The translations under genes were made by a program, and so were the position numbers. Source: Rhizobiales bacterium CCH3-A5 (GTDB taxonomy: Bacteria > Pseudomonadota > Alphaproteobacteria > Rhizobiales > Beijerinckiaceae). From it: DNA of 34,701 nt. The stretch lies in assembly GCA_001556025.1 (NCBI GenBank), contig LSIB01000049.1, positions 1 through 34,701 on the forward strand. Reading direction: 5' to 3'. Shown one piece after another: positions 27,053-34,701 of the stretch. The first letter of the stretch is position 1; every line of letters begins with the position of its first letter. The notes beneath the pieces are model-generated. The model made no database searches. It was not told the origin of the DNA and was given only the letters and a program-made list of their open reading frames with translations.

Positions 27053-27053
<1 letters not shown>
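26424..27053 (-). CDS. LysE/RhtB family exporter
   Basis: This 209-residue inner-membrane exporter has about six predicted transmembrane helices, beginning with LLAFATLTVLVAYFPGPALL, where PGPA is the LysE/RhtB hallmark. NPKVALFFIALLPQFVDP is a second family signature. Substrates of the family are amino acids or small amphipathic metabolites; this one cannot be assigned. Its ATG overlaps the upstream CoxF-like stop by one base (TGATG), and the XdhC-like gene starts four bases after its own stop. It is therefore embedded between the two XdhC-family halves of the molybdenum-hydroxylase maturation operon. Confidence 0.93.
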
Positions 27054-27391
<338 letters not shown>

Positions 27392-27427
27392 GGGGACGCT
27401 CCGATATGGTGCATGTCAGATCATGCC

Positions 27428-28630
27428 TCACCCAGCCTTCTTCAACCACTGGCGCGGATCGCTCTTCCGGTCTGCGTCGGGCGAGAGGGCCGCGCAAAGA
27501 TCGGCCATCGCCGCGAGGTTGTGGATCGGCCGGAACGAGTCGACATGGGGCAGCATGGCGCGGATGCCGCTGGCGCGGGCCTCGAAGGCGTCGAAGCGCA
27601 GCAGCGGATTGAGCCAGACGAGTTGCCGGCAGGAGCGATGCAGCCGGTCCATCTCGAAAGAAAGCTCGCCGTCGAGATGACGCTCCAGCCCGTCGGTGAA
27701 AAGCAGCACCACCGCGCCGCCCGAAAGCACCCGGCGCGACCAGACCCGGTTGAAGCTGTGCAGCGCCGTCGAGATGCGCGTGCCGCCCTCCCAGTCGGGC
27801 GCGGCCCGGCCCGCCAGCGCCAGCGCCTCGTCGGGATCGCGGGCGCGCAAACTGCGCGTGATGTTGGTCAGCCTTGTGCCGAAGACGAAGGAATGCACGC
27901 GCCGACGGTTCTCGGTGACGGCATGCAGGAAATGCAGGAAGATGCGCGAATACTCCGCCATCGAGCCGGAGATGTCGACCAGCGCCACAACCGGCGGATG
28001 CACCTGCGCCCTTTCGCGAAAAGCGAGCTCGATCGAGCCACCGCCGCCGCGCAGCGACTGCCGGAAGGTGCGGCGCGGGTCGATCTTCAGCCCGCGATGG
28101 GTCGGCTGGAAGCGCCGCGTCTGCACGGTGTCGTCGGGCAATCGCAAACCCGCGATCAGTTGCTTGGCGCGGGCGATTTCCGTCGCGCTCATCTGGGCGA
28201 AATCGCGCGATTTCAGCGTCTCGGTATCCGACAGCGTCATGCGCGCCGAAAGCTCGGTCAGTTCCGCCGGTGGCCGCTCATCTTCATCCCTGGGCGGCGC
28301 AAAGGCCTCGGCGACGCGCAACGCGCCGGCCTCGGCCTTCTCCGGCGTGCTGTCGGCGCCCGGCGAAACCGGCGACATCTGCGCCATCAGCTTCTCGATC
28401 AGCGCCCGTCTGCGCCAGAACAGCCGGAAGGCCTGATCGTAGACGACGCTGTCCTCATGCTTCTTCACGAAGATCGCATGCAGCGCCCAGTAGACGTCCT
28501 CGCGCTCGCCAAGCGCGCCATCGGCCAGCGCCTCGACCGCCTCGACGACCGCACCCGGCCCGACCGGAACGCCGGCGATCCGCAGCGCGCGGGCGAAATA
28601 GGTCACGTTTTCGGGGAGGCGGCCGGTCAT
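27428..28630 (-). CDS. coxE: VWA-domain protein CoxE
   Basis: This 400-residue von Willebrand A protein is the usual partner of the MoxR ATPase CoxD in maturing CO-dehydrogenase-like enzymes. The MIDAS metal motif DISGSM is at 219-224, with TDGLE and EGGTRI farther on. About 200 residues of helical CoxE-type sequence precede it. In Oligotropha, CoxD and CoxE are needed to build the active Mo/Cu cluster; here the client is a form II enzyme, so the exact modification is unknown. It follows the NTF2-like gene by 19 bases. Confidence 0.93.
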   Translation of the reverse strand: MTGRLPENVTYFARALRIAGVPVGPGAVVEAVEALADGALGEREDVYWALHAIFVKKHEDSVVYDQAFRLFWRRRALIEKLMAQMSPVSPGADSTPEKAEAGALRVAEAFAPPRDEDERPPAELTELSARMTLSDTETLKSRDFAQMSATEIARAKQLIAGLRLPDDTVQTRRFQPTHRGLKIDPRRTFRQSLRGGGGSIELAFRERAQVHPPVVALVDISGSMAEYSRIFLHFLHAVTENRRRVHSFVFGTRLTNITRSLRARDPDEALALAGRAAPDWEGGTRISTALHSFNRVWSRRVLSGGAVVLLFTDGLERHLDGELSFEMDRLHRSCRQLVWLNPLLRFDAFEARASGIRAMLPHVDSFRPIHNLAAMADLCAALSPDADRKSDPRQWLKKAG

Positions 28631-28649
28631 CGGGGCAGCCGATCGGCTC

Positions 28650-29030
28650 TTACCCCGGCCCTGTCTCCGTCATGAACACCTTCTGCGCGATCACCCATTT
28701 GCTGTCGATCTTCAGGAAGGAGAGCAGGTCGGTGAAGTAGCGCGGCGGCATCTGGCATTTGACTTTCACCAGCGCCAGAGTCGGACCGACGAGGTCGATG
28801 GTCAGGATATGGTCGCCGCGGGCCAGCCCGGCCGATTTGGGCGAGGGCCGGTTGCGGACGGCCGCGAACCATTCGTCGCGCGGCACGATCTTGATGTGTC
28901 CGTCATCCTGCGCCGAGGTCAGCGCGCTCGTCGGATGGAAAACGAGTTCGAGCTTGCCCACATCGCCCTCGTAGAGGCCGTTGAGATAGGTCCAGGTCGC
29001 GGCCTCGATCGCCTTGATGTCGCTGTTCAT
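28650..29030 (-). CDS. NTF2-like (SnoaL-fold) protein
   Basis: This 126-residue protein has the NTF2-like alpha+beta barrel pattern: a helical N terminus IKAIEAATWTYLNGLYEGD, the FHPTSALT loop, then strands ILTIDLVGPTLALVKVKCQM and YFTDLLSFLKIDSKWVIAQKVF. Related proteins bind lumazine or steroid-like ligands or have unknown roles. It has a strong ribosome site, GGAGG five bases before the ATG at 29030. It lies between coxD and coxE, an unusual insertion in that pair, and a large inverted repeat separates it from coxD. Confidence 0.9.
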   Translation of the reverse strand: MNSDIKAIEAATWTYLNGLYEGDVGKLELVFHPTSALTSAQDDGHIKIVPRDEWFAAVRNRPSPKSAGLARGDHILTIDLVGPTLALVKVKCQMPPRYFTDLLSFLKIDSKWVIAQKVFMTETGPG

Positions 29031-29041
29031 GGTCACCTCCG

Positions 29042-29131
29042 TCGTGCTCGGCCTTGTCCCGAGCATCCACGTCTTGCGACGCGGATAAATGGAAAGCCGT
29101 GGATGGTCGGGACAAGCCCGACCATGACGAG
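29042..29131. repeat. Large imperfect palindromic repeat
   Basis: A 19-base arm at 29053-29071 (CTTGTCCCGAGCATCCACG) matches, with one mismatch, the reverse complement of 29098-29116. Weaker pairing continues outward to about 29042 and 29131, and a 26-base loop separates the arms. The GTCGGGACAAGCCCGACCAT core is of the kind scattered in rhizobial genomes. It occupies the coxD-to-NTF2 gap and would form a strong RNA hairpin in the operon mRNA. Confidence 0.8.
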
Positions 29132-29147
29132 GAAGCACTGGAGCTTG

Positions 29148-30089
29148 CTACCGCCCCGCCTCGGTCTTCACCCGGTCGAGCAACTCCTTCACCTTCGAGC
29201 CCTGCATCGCCTGGATGTCGTCCTGGTACTTCAGCAGCGCGCCCAGCGTGTCGGAGACCAGCGCCGGATCGAGCGCCACCGCATCGAGTTCGACCAGCGC
29301 GCTCGCCCAGTCCAGCGTCTCGGCGACGCCGGGCGCCTTGAACAGCTCCTCCTTGCGGATCGCCTGCACGAAGGCGACGACCTGCTTTGCGAGCTTCGCA
29401 GAGGCATTTGGCGCACGGGCCTTCAGGATGGCGAGTTCGCGTGGCGCGTCCGGATAGCCGACCCAGTGATAGAGGCAGCGTCGCTTGAGCGCATCGTGGA
29501 TCTCGCGCGTGCGGTTCGAGGTCAGGATCACGATCGGCGGCTCGGCCGCCCTGATCGTGCCCAGTTCCGGAATCGTCACCTGCGCATCCGCCAGCACCTC
29601 GAGCAGGAAAGCCTCGAAGGCCTCGTCGGTGCGGTCGAGTTCGTCGATCAACAGGATGGGCGGCCCGCTTTCCTGCGGCTCCAGCGCCTGCAGCAGCGGC
29701 CGCTTGACCAGGTACTTCTCCGAAAAGATATCGGCTTCGAGACTTGCTCGATTCAGATTTGCGCGATCGCCGGTCGCGCCGCCCGCCTCGGCGAGCCTGA
29801 TCGCCATCATCTGCCCGGCATAGTTCCACTCATAGACGGCGGACGCCAGATCGAGCCCCTCATAGCATTGCAGCCGGATCAGTTTTCGCCCAAGCGCGGC
29901 CGCCAGCGTCTTGGCGATCTCGGTCTTGCCGGTGCCGGCCTCGCCCTCCAGCAACAGCGGCCGCTTCATGCGCAACGCGAGGAAGAGCACGGTCGCGAGC
30001 GAGCGGTCGGCGACGTAGCCGTGGGATTGGAGGAGGGTCTGCGTGGCGTCTATGGAGGCGGGCGGCAAGGCGGTCTGTCTGTTGCTCAT
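29148..30089 (-). CDS. coxD: MoxR-family AAA ATPase CoxD
   Basis: This 313-residue AAA+ ATPase has Walker A GEAGTGKT (49-56), Walker B ILLIDELD (145-152) and sensor region ILTSNRTRE. It resembles CoxD, the chaperone-like ATPase that activates CoxL in Oligotropha. The pair with the VWA protein CoxE, two genes downstream, is typical of MoxR systems. The ATG at 30089 (MSNRQTAL) follows AGGATGTGAC; the longer frame to 30110 is unlikely. It is divergent from the plus-strand SnoaL-like gene, with 97 bases between starts for promoters of both. Confidence 0.94.
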   Translation of the reverse strand: MSNRQTALPPASIDATQTLLQSHGYVADRSLATVLFLALRMKRPLLLEGEAGTGKTEIAKTLAAALGRKLIRLQCYEGLDLASAVYEWNYAGQMMAIRLAEAGGATGDRANLNRASLEADIFSEKYLVKRPLLQALEPQESGPPILLIDELDRTDEAFEAFLLEVLADAQVTIPELGTIRAAEPPIVILTSNRTREIHDALKRRCLYHWVGYPDAPRELAILKARAPNASAKLAKQVVAFVQAIRKEELFKAPGVAETLDWASALVELDAVALDPALVSDTLGALLKYQDDIQAMQGSKVKELLDRVKTEAGR

Positions 30090-30186
30090 GTCACATCCTG
30101 GCGCGCGCATCCGTCATCACCGCGCCACGGCGGCCAGTCTGTCATGGCGCGCCCGAAACGCACAGACAAGACGAGGGAGAAAACCG

Positions 30187-30540
30187 ATGACCAACTCAGA
30201 CGCCATCGCCGCATTCGCCGAGATGCTCAAGCGCGGCGAGCACAAGGAGGCCGCCGAACGCTTCAACGCCGCCGACATCGTCAGCATCGAGGCGATGGAA
30301 GGACCGATGGCGCGCGTCGAGGGGCGCGACGCCGTCAAGGCCAAGAGCGAGTGGTGGTATGGCGCCCATGAGGTGCATTCGGCCAAAGCGGAAGGGCCTT
30401 ACGTCAACGGCGATCAGTTCGTGATGCGCTTCGAGATCGACGTCACCGTCAGGGAGACCGGCGAACGCAGCGCGATGACGGAGGCCGGGCTCTACACGAT
30501 GCGCGACGGCAAGGTCGTCGAGGAGCGCTTCTTCTATTGA
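30187..30540 (+). CDS. SnoaL-like/NTF2-fold protein, opposite strand to the cox genes
   Basis: This 117-residue protein has the SnoaL-like pattern IAAFAEMLKRGEHKEAAERF, VEGRDAVKAKSEWW, then two beta strands ending in GLYTMRDGKVVEERFFY. The function is unknown; the fold is common in polyketide cyclases, isomerases and stress proteins. GAGGGAG upstream supports the ATG at 30187. It is transcribed against all its neighbours and breaks the minus-strand cox run between coxM and coxD. A perfect 13-base hairpin follows the stop. Confidence 0.92.
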   Translation: MTNSDAIAAFAEMLKRGEHKEAAERFNAADIVSIEAMEGPMARVEGRDAVKAKSEWWYGAHEVHSAKAEGPYVNGDQFVMRFEIDVTVRETGERSAMTEAGLYTMRDGKVVEERFFY

Positions 30541-30547
30541 GCCAGAC

Positions 30548-30580
30548 CGCAAGACGCGCCGGGACACGGCGCGTCTTGCG
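30548..30580. terminator. Perfect hairpin between convergent genes
   Basis: CGCAAGACGCGCC (30548-30560) is perfectly complementary to GGCGCGTCTTGCG (30568-30580), with a seven-base loop GGGACAC. It lies between the stops of the plus-strand SnoaL-like gene and minus-strand coxM, the place for a bidirectional terminator. It has no T run, so termination may need Rho, or the hairpin may act as a 3' end stabiliser. Confidence 0.65.
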
Positions 30581-30590
30581 CGAGGATCGC

Positions 30591-31394
30591 CTATTTCCCC
30601 ACCGCCCGGGCCACCGCCTCCTTGGCCATTACGCCGATCAGATGCGCGCGATACTCCGCGTCCGCATGCATGTCGGCGTTGATGCCCTTGGCCGAGGCCT
30701 TGACCCCGTCCAGCGATTTCGGCGCGAAGCGGGTTTTCAGAGCCGCCTCCCCCTCCGCCCAGCGGAAGACGCCGCCCTCGCCGGCGCCTATGACCGCGAC
30801 GCGGACATCCGAGCCGCGCTTTGCGACGAAGACGCCGACCAGCGCATAGCGCGAGGCCGGGTTGCGGAACTTGGCGTATCCCGCCTTCGACGCAACCGGA
30901 AAGGCGATCTTCGTGATGATCTCACCCTCCTCCAGCGCGGTCTCGTAGAGCCCGGTGAAGAAGGCGTCAGCCTCGATCTTGCGCTTGTTGGTGACGATCG
31001 TCGCGCCCAGCGCAAGGCAGGCGGATGGATAATCCGCAGCCGGGTCGTTGTTGGCGACGGAGCCGCCGATCGTGCCGCGATGGCGCACATGCGGGTCGCC
31101 GATATGCGAGGCGAGATAGGCCAGCCCCGGAATGGCCTCCTGCACGATCGGCGATGCGGCGACCTCGGCATGGGTCGACATCGCGCCGATGACGAGGTTG
31201 CGGCCCTTGCGCTCGATGCCCTTGAGATCGGCGCAGGCTCCGAGATCGACGAGATGGGCGGGCGAGGCGAGCCGCTGCTTCATCGTCGGCAGCAGCGTGT
31301 GACCGCCGGCGAGCAGCTTGGCGTCCTCCTTCTTGGCGAGGAGACCGGCAGCTTGGCGAGCGGTTGCGGGGCGGTGATAGGCGAAGGCGTACAT
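30591..31394 (-). CDS. coxM: FAD-binding subunit of a molybdenum hydroxylase (CoxM-like)
   Basis: This 267-residue FAD subunit passes electrons from the iron-sulfur subunit to the final acceptor. Both FAD pyrophosphate loops are present: AGGHTLLP (29-36) and [11 protein letters not shown] (107-117), followed by ADYPSA. It contains the C-terminal CO-dehydrogenase flavoprotein domain (about 165-260). The ATG at 31394 has AGGGAT upstream. It is third in the order S-L-M here, unlike M-S-L in Oligotropha, and is separated from coxL by a palindromic element. Confidence 0.94.
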   Translation of the reverse strand: MYAFAYHRPATARQAAGLLAKKEDAKLLAGGHTLLPTMKQRLASPAHLVDLGACADLKGIERKGRNLVIGAMSTHAEVAASPIVQEAIPGLAYLASHIGDPHVRHRGTIGGSVANNDPAADYPSACLALGATIVTNKRKIEADAFFTGLYETALEEGEIITKIAFPVASKAGYAKFRNPASRYALVGVFVAKRGSDVRVAVIGAGEGGVFRWAEGEAALKTRFAPKSLDGVKASAKGINADMHADAEYRAHLIGVMAKEAVARAVGK

Positions 31395-31424
31395 GGGCTT
31401 GATCCCTTGTCAGAATTCAAACGG

Positions 31425-31523
31425 GTCATCCCGACCGGAGCGAAGCGGAGAGCCGGGATCCAATCCTGAACGGTTCAGGCATGAATCCCGGATCGGCGCG
31501 GCTTCGCCGCTTGTCCGGATGAC
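31425..31523. repeat. Large palindromic intergenic element between coxL and coxM
   Basis: Two imperfect arms about 48 bases long, beginning GTCATCCCGA and ending GGATGAC, meet at the exact palindrome CCTGAAC-G-GTTCAGG (31465-31479). The arms contain GCGAAGC and GGGATCC type blocks. Elements with these blocks are recalled from many Bosea- and Methylobacterium-like intergenic regions. In the mRNA it would form a very long hairpin between coxL and coxM. It is a candidate for a dispersed non-autonomous element; no second copy was found in this window. Confidence 0.8.
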
Positions 31524-31532
31524 GGGTGAGGT

Positions 31533-33896
31533 TTATTCGGCAGCCATACGCTTCACGGTTTTCTGCGCCGCGCGCCAGACGGCCTGCGGCGTCGCCGGCA
31601 TGGCGATGTCCTCATGGCCGAGCGCGTCGGTGATGGCGTTGATCACGGCGGGCGGAGCGGCGATCGCGCCGGCCTCGCCGCAGCCCTTGATGCCGAGCGG
31701 GTTGGACGGGCACGGCGTCACAGTCATGCCGACGTCGAAGGACGGCAGGTCGTCGGCGCGCGGCATGCAGTAGTCCATGAAGCTCGCGGTCACGAGCTGG
31801 CCATCGGCGTTGTATTTCGCGCCTTCGAGCAGCGCCTGGCCGACGCCCTGGGCAATGCCGCCATGGACCTGGCCCTCGACGATCATCGGGTTGATGACGA
31901 CGCCAAAATCATCCACCGCAGCCCAGCGCTCGATCGAGGTGACGCCCGTGTCGGGGTCGATCTCGACCTCGCAGATATGGACGCCGGCCGGGAAGGTAAA
32001 ATTGGTCGGGTCGTAGAACGCACCCTCCTTCAATCCCGGTTCGAGATCCTGTCCGTTGAACTTGTGCGCGATATAGGCCTGCAGGGCGCAGGAGCCGAAA
32101 TCGAGCGTTTTGTCGGTGCCCTTCACCTTGAAGTGCCCGTCGGCGAAGTCGATGTCGGCCTCGTCGGCCTCCAGCACATAGGCGGCGACCTTCTTGCCCT
32201 TGGCGATGACCTTGTCGAGCGCCTTGAAGATCGCGGACATGCCGACCGCGCCGGAGCGCGAGCCATAGGTGCCCATGCCCATCTGCACCTTGTCGGTGTC
32301 GCCATGGACGATCGAGACGTTCTCGATCGGGATGCCGAGCCTGCCCGAGACGAGCTGCGCGAAGGTCGTCTCATGGCCTTGGCCATGGCTGTGCGAGCCG
32401 GTCAGCACCTCGACGGTTCCAACCGGATTGACCCGCACTTCGGCCGATTCCCACAGGCCGACGCCCGCGCCGAGCGAACCGACGGCGGCGGACGGCGCGA
32501 TCCCGCAGGCCTCGATGTAAGATGAGAAGCCGATGCCGCGCAGCTTGCCGTTGCGGGCGGAGTCGCGCTTGCGCTTGCCGAGCCCCTTGTAGTCGATGAT
32601 CTCCAGCGCCTTCTTCATCGACGCACCGTAGTTGCCGGCGTCGTACATCATGATAACCGGCGTCTGGTGCGGGAACTTCTTGACATAATTCTGCATCCGG
32701 AACTTGGCCGGGTCCTTGCCGAGTTGGCGCGCCGCGACCTCGACCAGCCGCTCGACCACGAAGGTGGCTTCCGGCCGGCCCGCGCCGCGATAGGCGTCGA
32801 CCGGGGCGGTGTTGGTATAGACCGCGTCGACCTCGGCATAGATCGCCGGGATGTCGTAGGAGCCCGACAGAAGCGGCGCATAGAGATAGGTCGGCACCGA
32901 GGATGAGAAGGTCGAGAGATAGGCCCCGAGATTGGCCGTGGTCTTGACCCGCAGCGCCGTGATCTTGCCGTCCGCGTCGGTCGCGAGTTCGGCATGGGTG
33001 ACGTGGTCGCGGCCATGTGCGTCCGACAGGAAGGCCTCGGTGCGGTCGGACGTCCATTTCACCGGCCGGCCGACCTTCTTCGCCGCCCAGACGCAGACCG
33101 TCTCCTCGGCGTAGATGAAGATCTTCGAGCCGAAACCGCCGCCGACATCCGGCGCGATGACGCGCAGCTTGTTCTCCGGCGCGATGCCGATGAAGGCCGA
33201 GAGCACGAGGCGGGCGACATGCGGGTTCTGGCTCGTGGTGTAGAGCGTGAATGCGCCCTCGCCCCGATCATAGTCGCCGACCGCCGCGCGCGGCTCCATC
33301 GGGTTGGGCACCAGCCGGTTGTTGACGATGTCGAGCTTCGTCACATGCTTGGCCGCCTTGAAGGCGGCCTCGGTCTCGGCCTTGTTGCCGAGATGCCAGT
33401 TGAACACGGTGTTGTCGGGCGCTTCCGCATGGACGACCGTCTTCGCTCCGGCGGCGCTGGCGGTGTCGACGACCGCCGGCAGCACGGCGTAATCGACCAC
33501 GATCGCCTCTGACGCATCGCGCGCCTGCGCCAGCGTTTCGGCGACGATCACCGCGACATGGTCGCCGACATAGCGGACCTTGCCCTGCGCCAGCGCGGGA
33601 TGCGCCCCGGCGCGCATCGGCGAGCCGTCCTTGTTATGGATCATCCAGCCGCAGATCAGCCCGCCGACCTTGTCGGCCGCGAGATCGTCGCCGGTGAAGA
33701 TGCCGAGCACGCCCGGCATCGCGGCGGCGGCCTTGGCGTCGATCGATTTGATCGTGGCATGCGCATGCGGCGAGCGCAGGAACCAGGCATGGGCCTGGCC
33801 CGGCCGGTTGATGTCGTCGGTGTAGCGGCCCTGGCCGGTGATGTAGCGATGATCTTCCTTGCGGCGAACCGATGCGCCGATACCCGTTGCGGACAT
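31533..33896 (-). CDS. coxL: Molybdopterin-binding large subunit, form II CoxL-like
   Basis: This 787-residue catalytic subunit of the xanthine oxidase/CO-dehydrogenase family holds the molybdenum cofactor. GGFGSK (253-258) and the conserved glutamate E741 in GCGEAG are the expected cofactor and active-site elements. The active-site loop is AYRGAGR (368-374), the form II signature; true aerobic CO dehydrogenase has AYRCSFR with a copper-binding Cys, absent here. CO is therefore an unlikely substrate, and a purine, aldehyde or N-heterocycle is possible. The ATG at 33896 has GGAGGG seven bases upstream. It follows coxS across an intrinsic terminator. Confidence 0.94.
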   Translation of the reverse strand: MSATGIGASVRRKEDHRYITGQGRYTDDINRPGQAHAWFLRSPHAHATIKSIDAKAAAAMPGVLGIFTGDDLAADKVGGLICGWMIHNKDGSPMRAGAHPALAQGKVRYVGDHVAVIVAETLAQARDASEAIVVDYAVLPAVVDTASAAGAKTVVHAEAPDNTVFNWHLGNKAETEAAFKAAKHVTKLDIVNNRLVPNPMEPRAAVGDYDRGEGAFTLYTTSQNPHVARLVLSAFIGIAPENKLRVIAPDVGGGFGSKIFIYAEETVCVWAAKKVGRPVKWTSDRTEAFLSDAHGRDHVTHAELATDADGKITALRVKTTANLGAYLSTFSSSVPTYLYAPLLSGSYDIPAIYAEVDAVYTNTAPVDAYRGAGRPEATFVVERLVEVAARQLGKDPAKFRMQNYVKKFPHQTPVIMMYDAGNYGASMKKALEIIDYKGLGKRKRDSARNGKLRGIGFSSYIEACGIAPSAAVGSLGAGVGLWESAEVRVNPVGTVEVLTGSHSHGQGHETTFAQLVSGRLGIPIENVSIVHGDTDKVQMGMGTYGSRSGAVGMSAIFKALDKVIAKGKKVAAYVLEADEADIDFADGHFKVKGTDKTLDFGSCALQAYIAHKFNGQDLEPGLKEGAFYDPTNFTFPAGVHICEVEIDPDTGVTSIERWAAVDDFGVVINPMIVEGQVHGGIAQGVGQALLEGAKYNADGQLVTASFMDYCMPRADDLPSFDVGMTVTPCPSNPLGIKGCGEAGAIAAPPAVINAITDALGHEDIAMPATPQAVWRAAQKTVKRMAAE

Positions 33897-33945
33897 GCTC
33901 TTCCCTCCTCGCAGCGCGCCTCTGACGGGCGCGTCATGACCTGAG

Positions 33946-33973
33946 AAAAAGCCCGCGCGGGATAGCGCGGGCT
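33946..33973 (-). terminator. Intrinsic terminator between coxS and coxL
   Basis: On the minus strand AGCCCGCGC and GCGCGGGCT form a perfect nine-base stem with a six-base loop, followed by a five-T run (33946-33950). It begins nine bases after the coxS stop and lies about 50 bases before the coxL ATG. It should reduce read-through from coxS into coxL. Confidence 0.75.
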
Positions 33974-33981
33974 GGAACGCC

Positions 33982-34479
33982 TTACTCGGCCGCCTGGCGG
34001 ACCTGAACCTTGCCGCCCATGGCCTCCGCACCAGCGGCGATCGCCTTGACGATGTTGTGGTAGCCCGTACAGCGGCAGATGTTGCCGTCGAGATCCTCCC
34101 GGATCGTCTTCTCGTCGAGGTCGTTGCCGCGCCGGTTCACCATATCCACGGCGGCCATGATCATGCCGGGCGTGCAATAGCCGCACTGCAGGCCGTGATG
34201 CTCGCGAAAAGCCTCTTGCATCGGATGCAGGGCGCCATTGACCGCCAGCCCCTCGATCGTCGTCACCGAAGCGCCATCCAGCGAGACCGCCAGAGCGGTG
34301 CAGGATTTCACCGCCTTGCCGTCGACATGGACGACGCAGGCTCCGCACTGGCTGGTGTCGCAGCCGACATGAGTGCCCGTCAGGCGCAGGTTCTCGCGCA
34401 GGAATTGCACCAGGAGCGTGCGCGGATCGACGGTGGCGGTGACGGCTTTGCCGTTCACCGTCATGGAAACGGTGGCCAT
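33982..34479 (-). CDS. coxS: 2Fe-2S subunit of a molybdenum hydroxylase (CoxS-like)
   Basis: This 165-residue subunit carries two 2Fe-2S clusters. The plant-ferredoxin-type cluster uses C40, C45, C48 and C60 ([13 protein letters not shown] then KSC). The second, all-helical cluster uses C99, C102, C135 and C137 (CGYC and CRC). Length agrees with the family (about 155-170). ATG at 34479 is preferred because AGGAGG lies seven bases upstream; an ATG at 34485 is only one base from that site. It is the first visible gene of the island. A weak TTGACC/CACATT pair 17 bases apart (34613-34641) may be its promoter. Confidence 0.95.
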   Translation of the reverse strand: MATVSMTVNGKAVTATVDPRTLLVQFLRENLRLTGTHVGCDTSQCGACVVHVDGKAVKSCTALAVSLDGASVTTIEGLAVNGALHPMQEAFREHHGLQCGYCTPGMIMAAVDMVNRRGNDLDEKTIREDLDGNICRCTGYHNIVKAIAAGAEAMGGKVQVRQAAE

Positions 34480-34701
34480 GGGCATTCCTCCTGAAATCCG
34501 GGTCTCGCGCCCGGCTTTGAGATTAAACTCGTCGGCCGTCGCGCCTTGGAATCCATGCGTGTCGCAGATGGCGCACCGCAGGGCAGCTTTTCCTTGGAAC
34601 AGCTCGAAACGGAATGTGGACCCGCGATTTTGCGCGGTCAAGCGGATTGCACACGATGAGGTAATTGCTGCCGTCGATGCCATGACATCAAGATGATGGA
34701 C

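Noticed and set aside
28637..28648. Exact palindrome AGCCGATCGGCT upstream of coxE
   Set aside because: Only 12 bases in a GC-rich gap, with no promoter-like partners; chance is adequate.
31533..34479. Bona fide aerobic CO dehydrogenase
   Set aside because: The active-site loop is AYRGAGR, not AYRCSFR; the copper-ligand Cys is absent.
34480..34683. N-terminal extension of coxS to a 233-residue protein
   Set aside because: The AGGAGG site and family alignment place the start at 34479; the upstream codons have no similarity.

Overview
The window is GC-rich, densely coded, and looks like a chromosomal segment of an alphaproteobacterium, most likely Hyphomicrobiales (Bosea- or Methylobacterium-like). 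This is inferred from gene families typical of that group: usg, ExoD, BcsS, a PhrB-type iron-sulfur photolyase next to a DUF2256 gene, an Anbu cassette, a form II CoxSLM cluster, and extragenic palindromes of rhizobial style. No prophage, insertion sequence, CRISPR array or rRNA was seen. One tRNA gene, tRNA-Leu(TAA), lies near the left end.

Layout. Bases 1-270 hold the 3' tip of a plus-strand gene, an intrinsic terminator and the minus-strand tRNA-Leu. Bases 327-10748 are almost entirely minus-strand: a DUF1190-like secreted protein, an Aas-type acyl ligase, a divergent PEP carboxylase, Gpt, a soluble double-PAS chemoreceptor, and two separate CinA-family proteins flanking an FkbM methyltransferase. 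Plus-strand genes follow from 10856 to 19011: map-radC with overlapping start and stop codons, then circularly permuted ATP-grasp, alpha-E, transglutaminase-like and Anbu proteasome-like genes, then a membrane GGDEF-EAL protein. Bases 19015-24055 mix ExoD, Usg, an orphan BcsS, a (6-4)-type photolyase, an SDR protein without the catalytic Tyr, a 48-residue DUF2256 protein and a Phd/VapC toxin-antitoxin pair.

The right third (24109-34479) is a molybdenum-hydroxylase island on the minus strand. It encodes the iron-sulfur (CoxS), molybdopterin (CoxL) and FAD (CoxM) subunits, then the MoxR ATPase CoxD, an NTF2-like protein, the VWA protein CoxE, two half-size XdhC-family proteins separated by a LysE exporter, and a MoeA-like/MobA-like fusion suited to making the cytidylated cofactor. 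CoxL carries AYRGAGR rather than the AYRCSFR loop of true CO dehydrogenase, so the oxidised substrate is unknown.

The most interesting items are the Anbu cassette, whose transglutaminase-like member has Ala where the catalytic Cys is expected; the PEP carboxylase homologue with a rewritten active-site loop; an intrinsic terminator between coxS and coxL; and the unusual composition of the Cox maturation operon.
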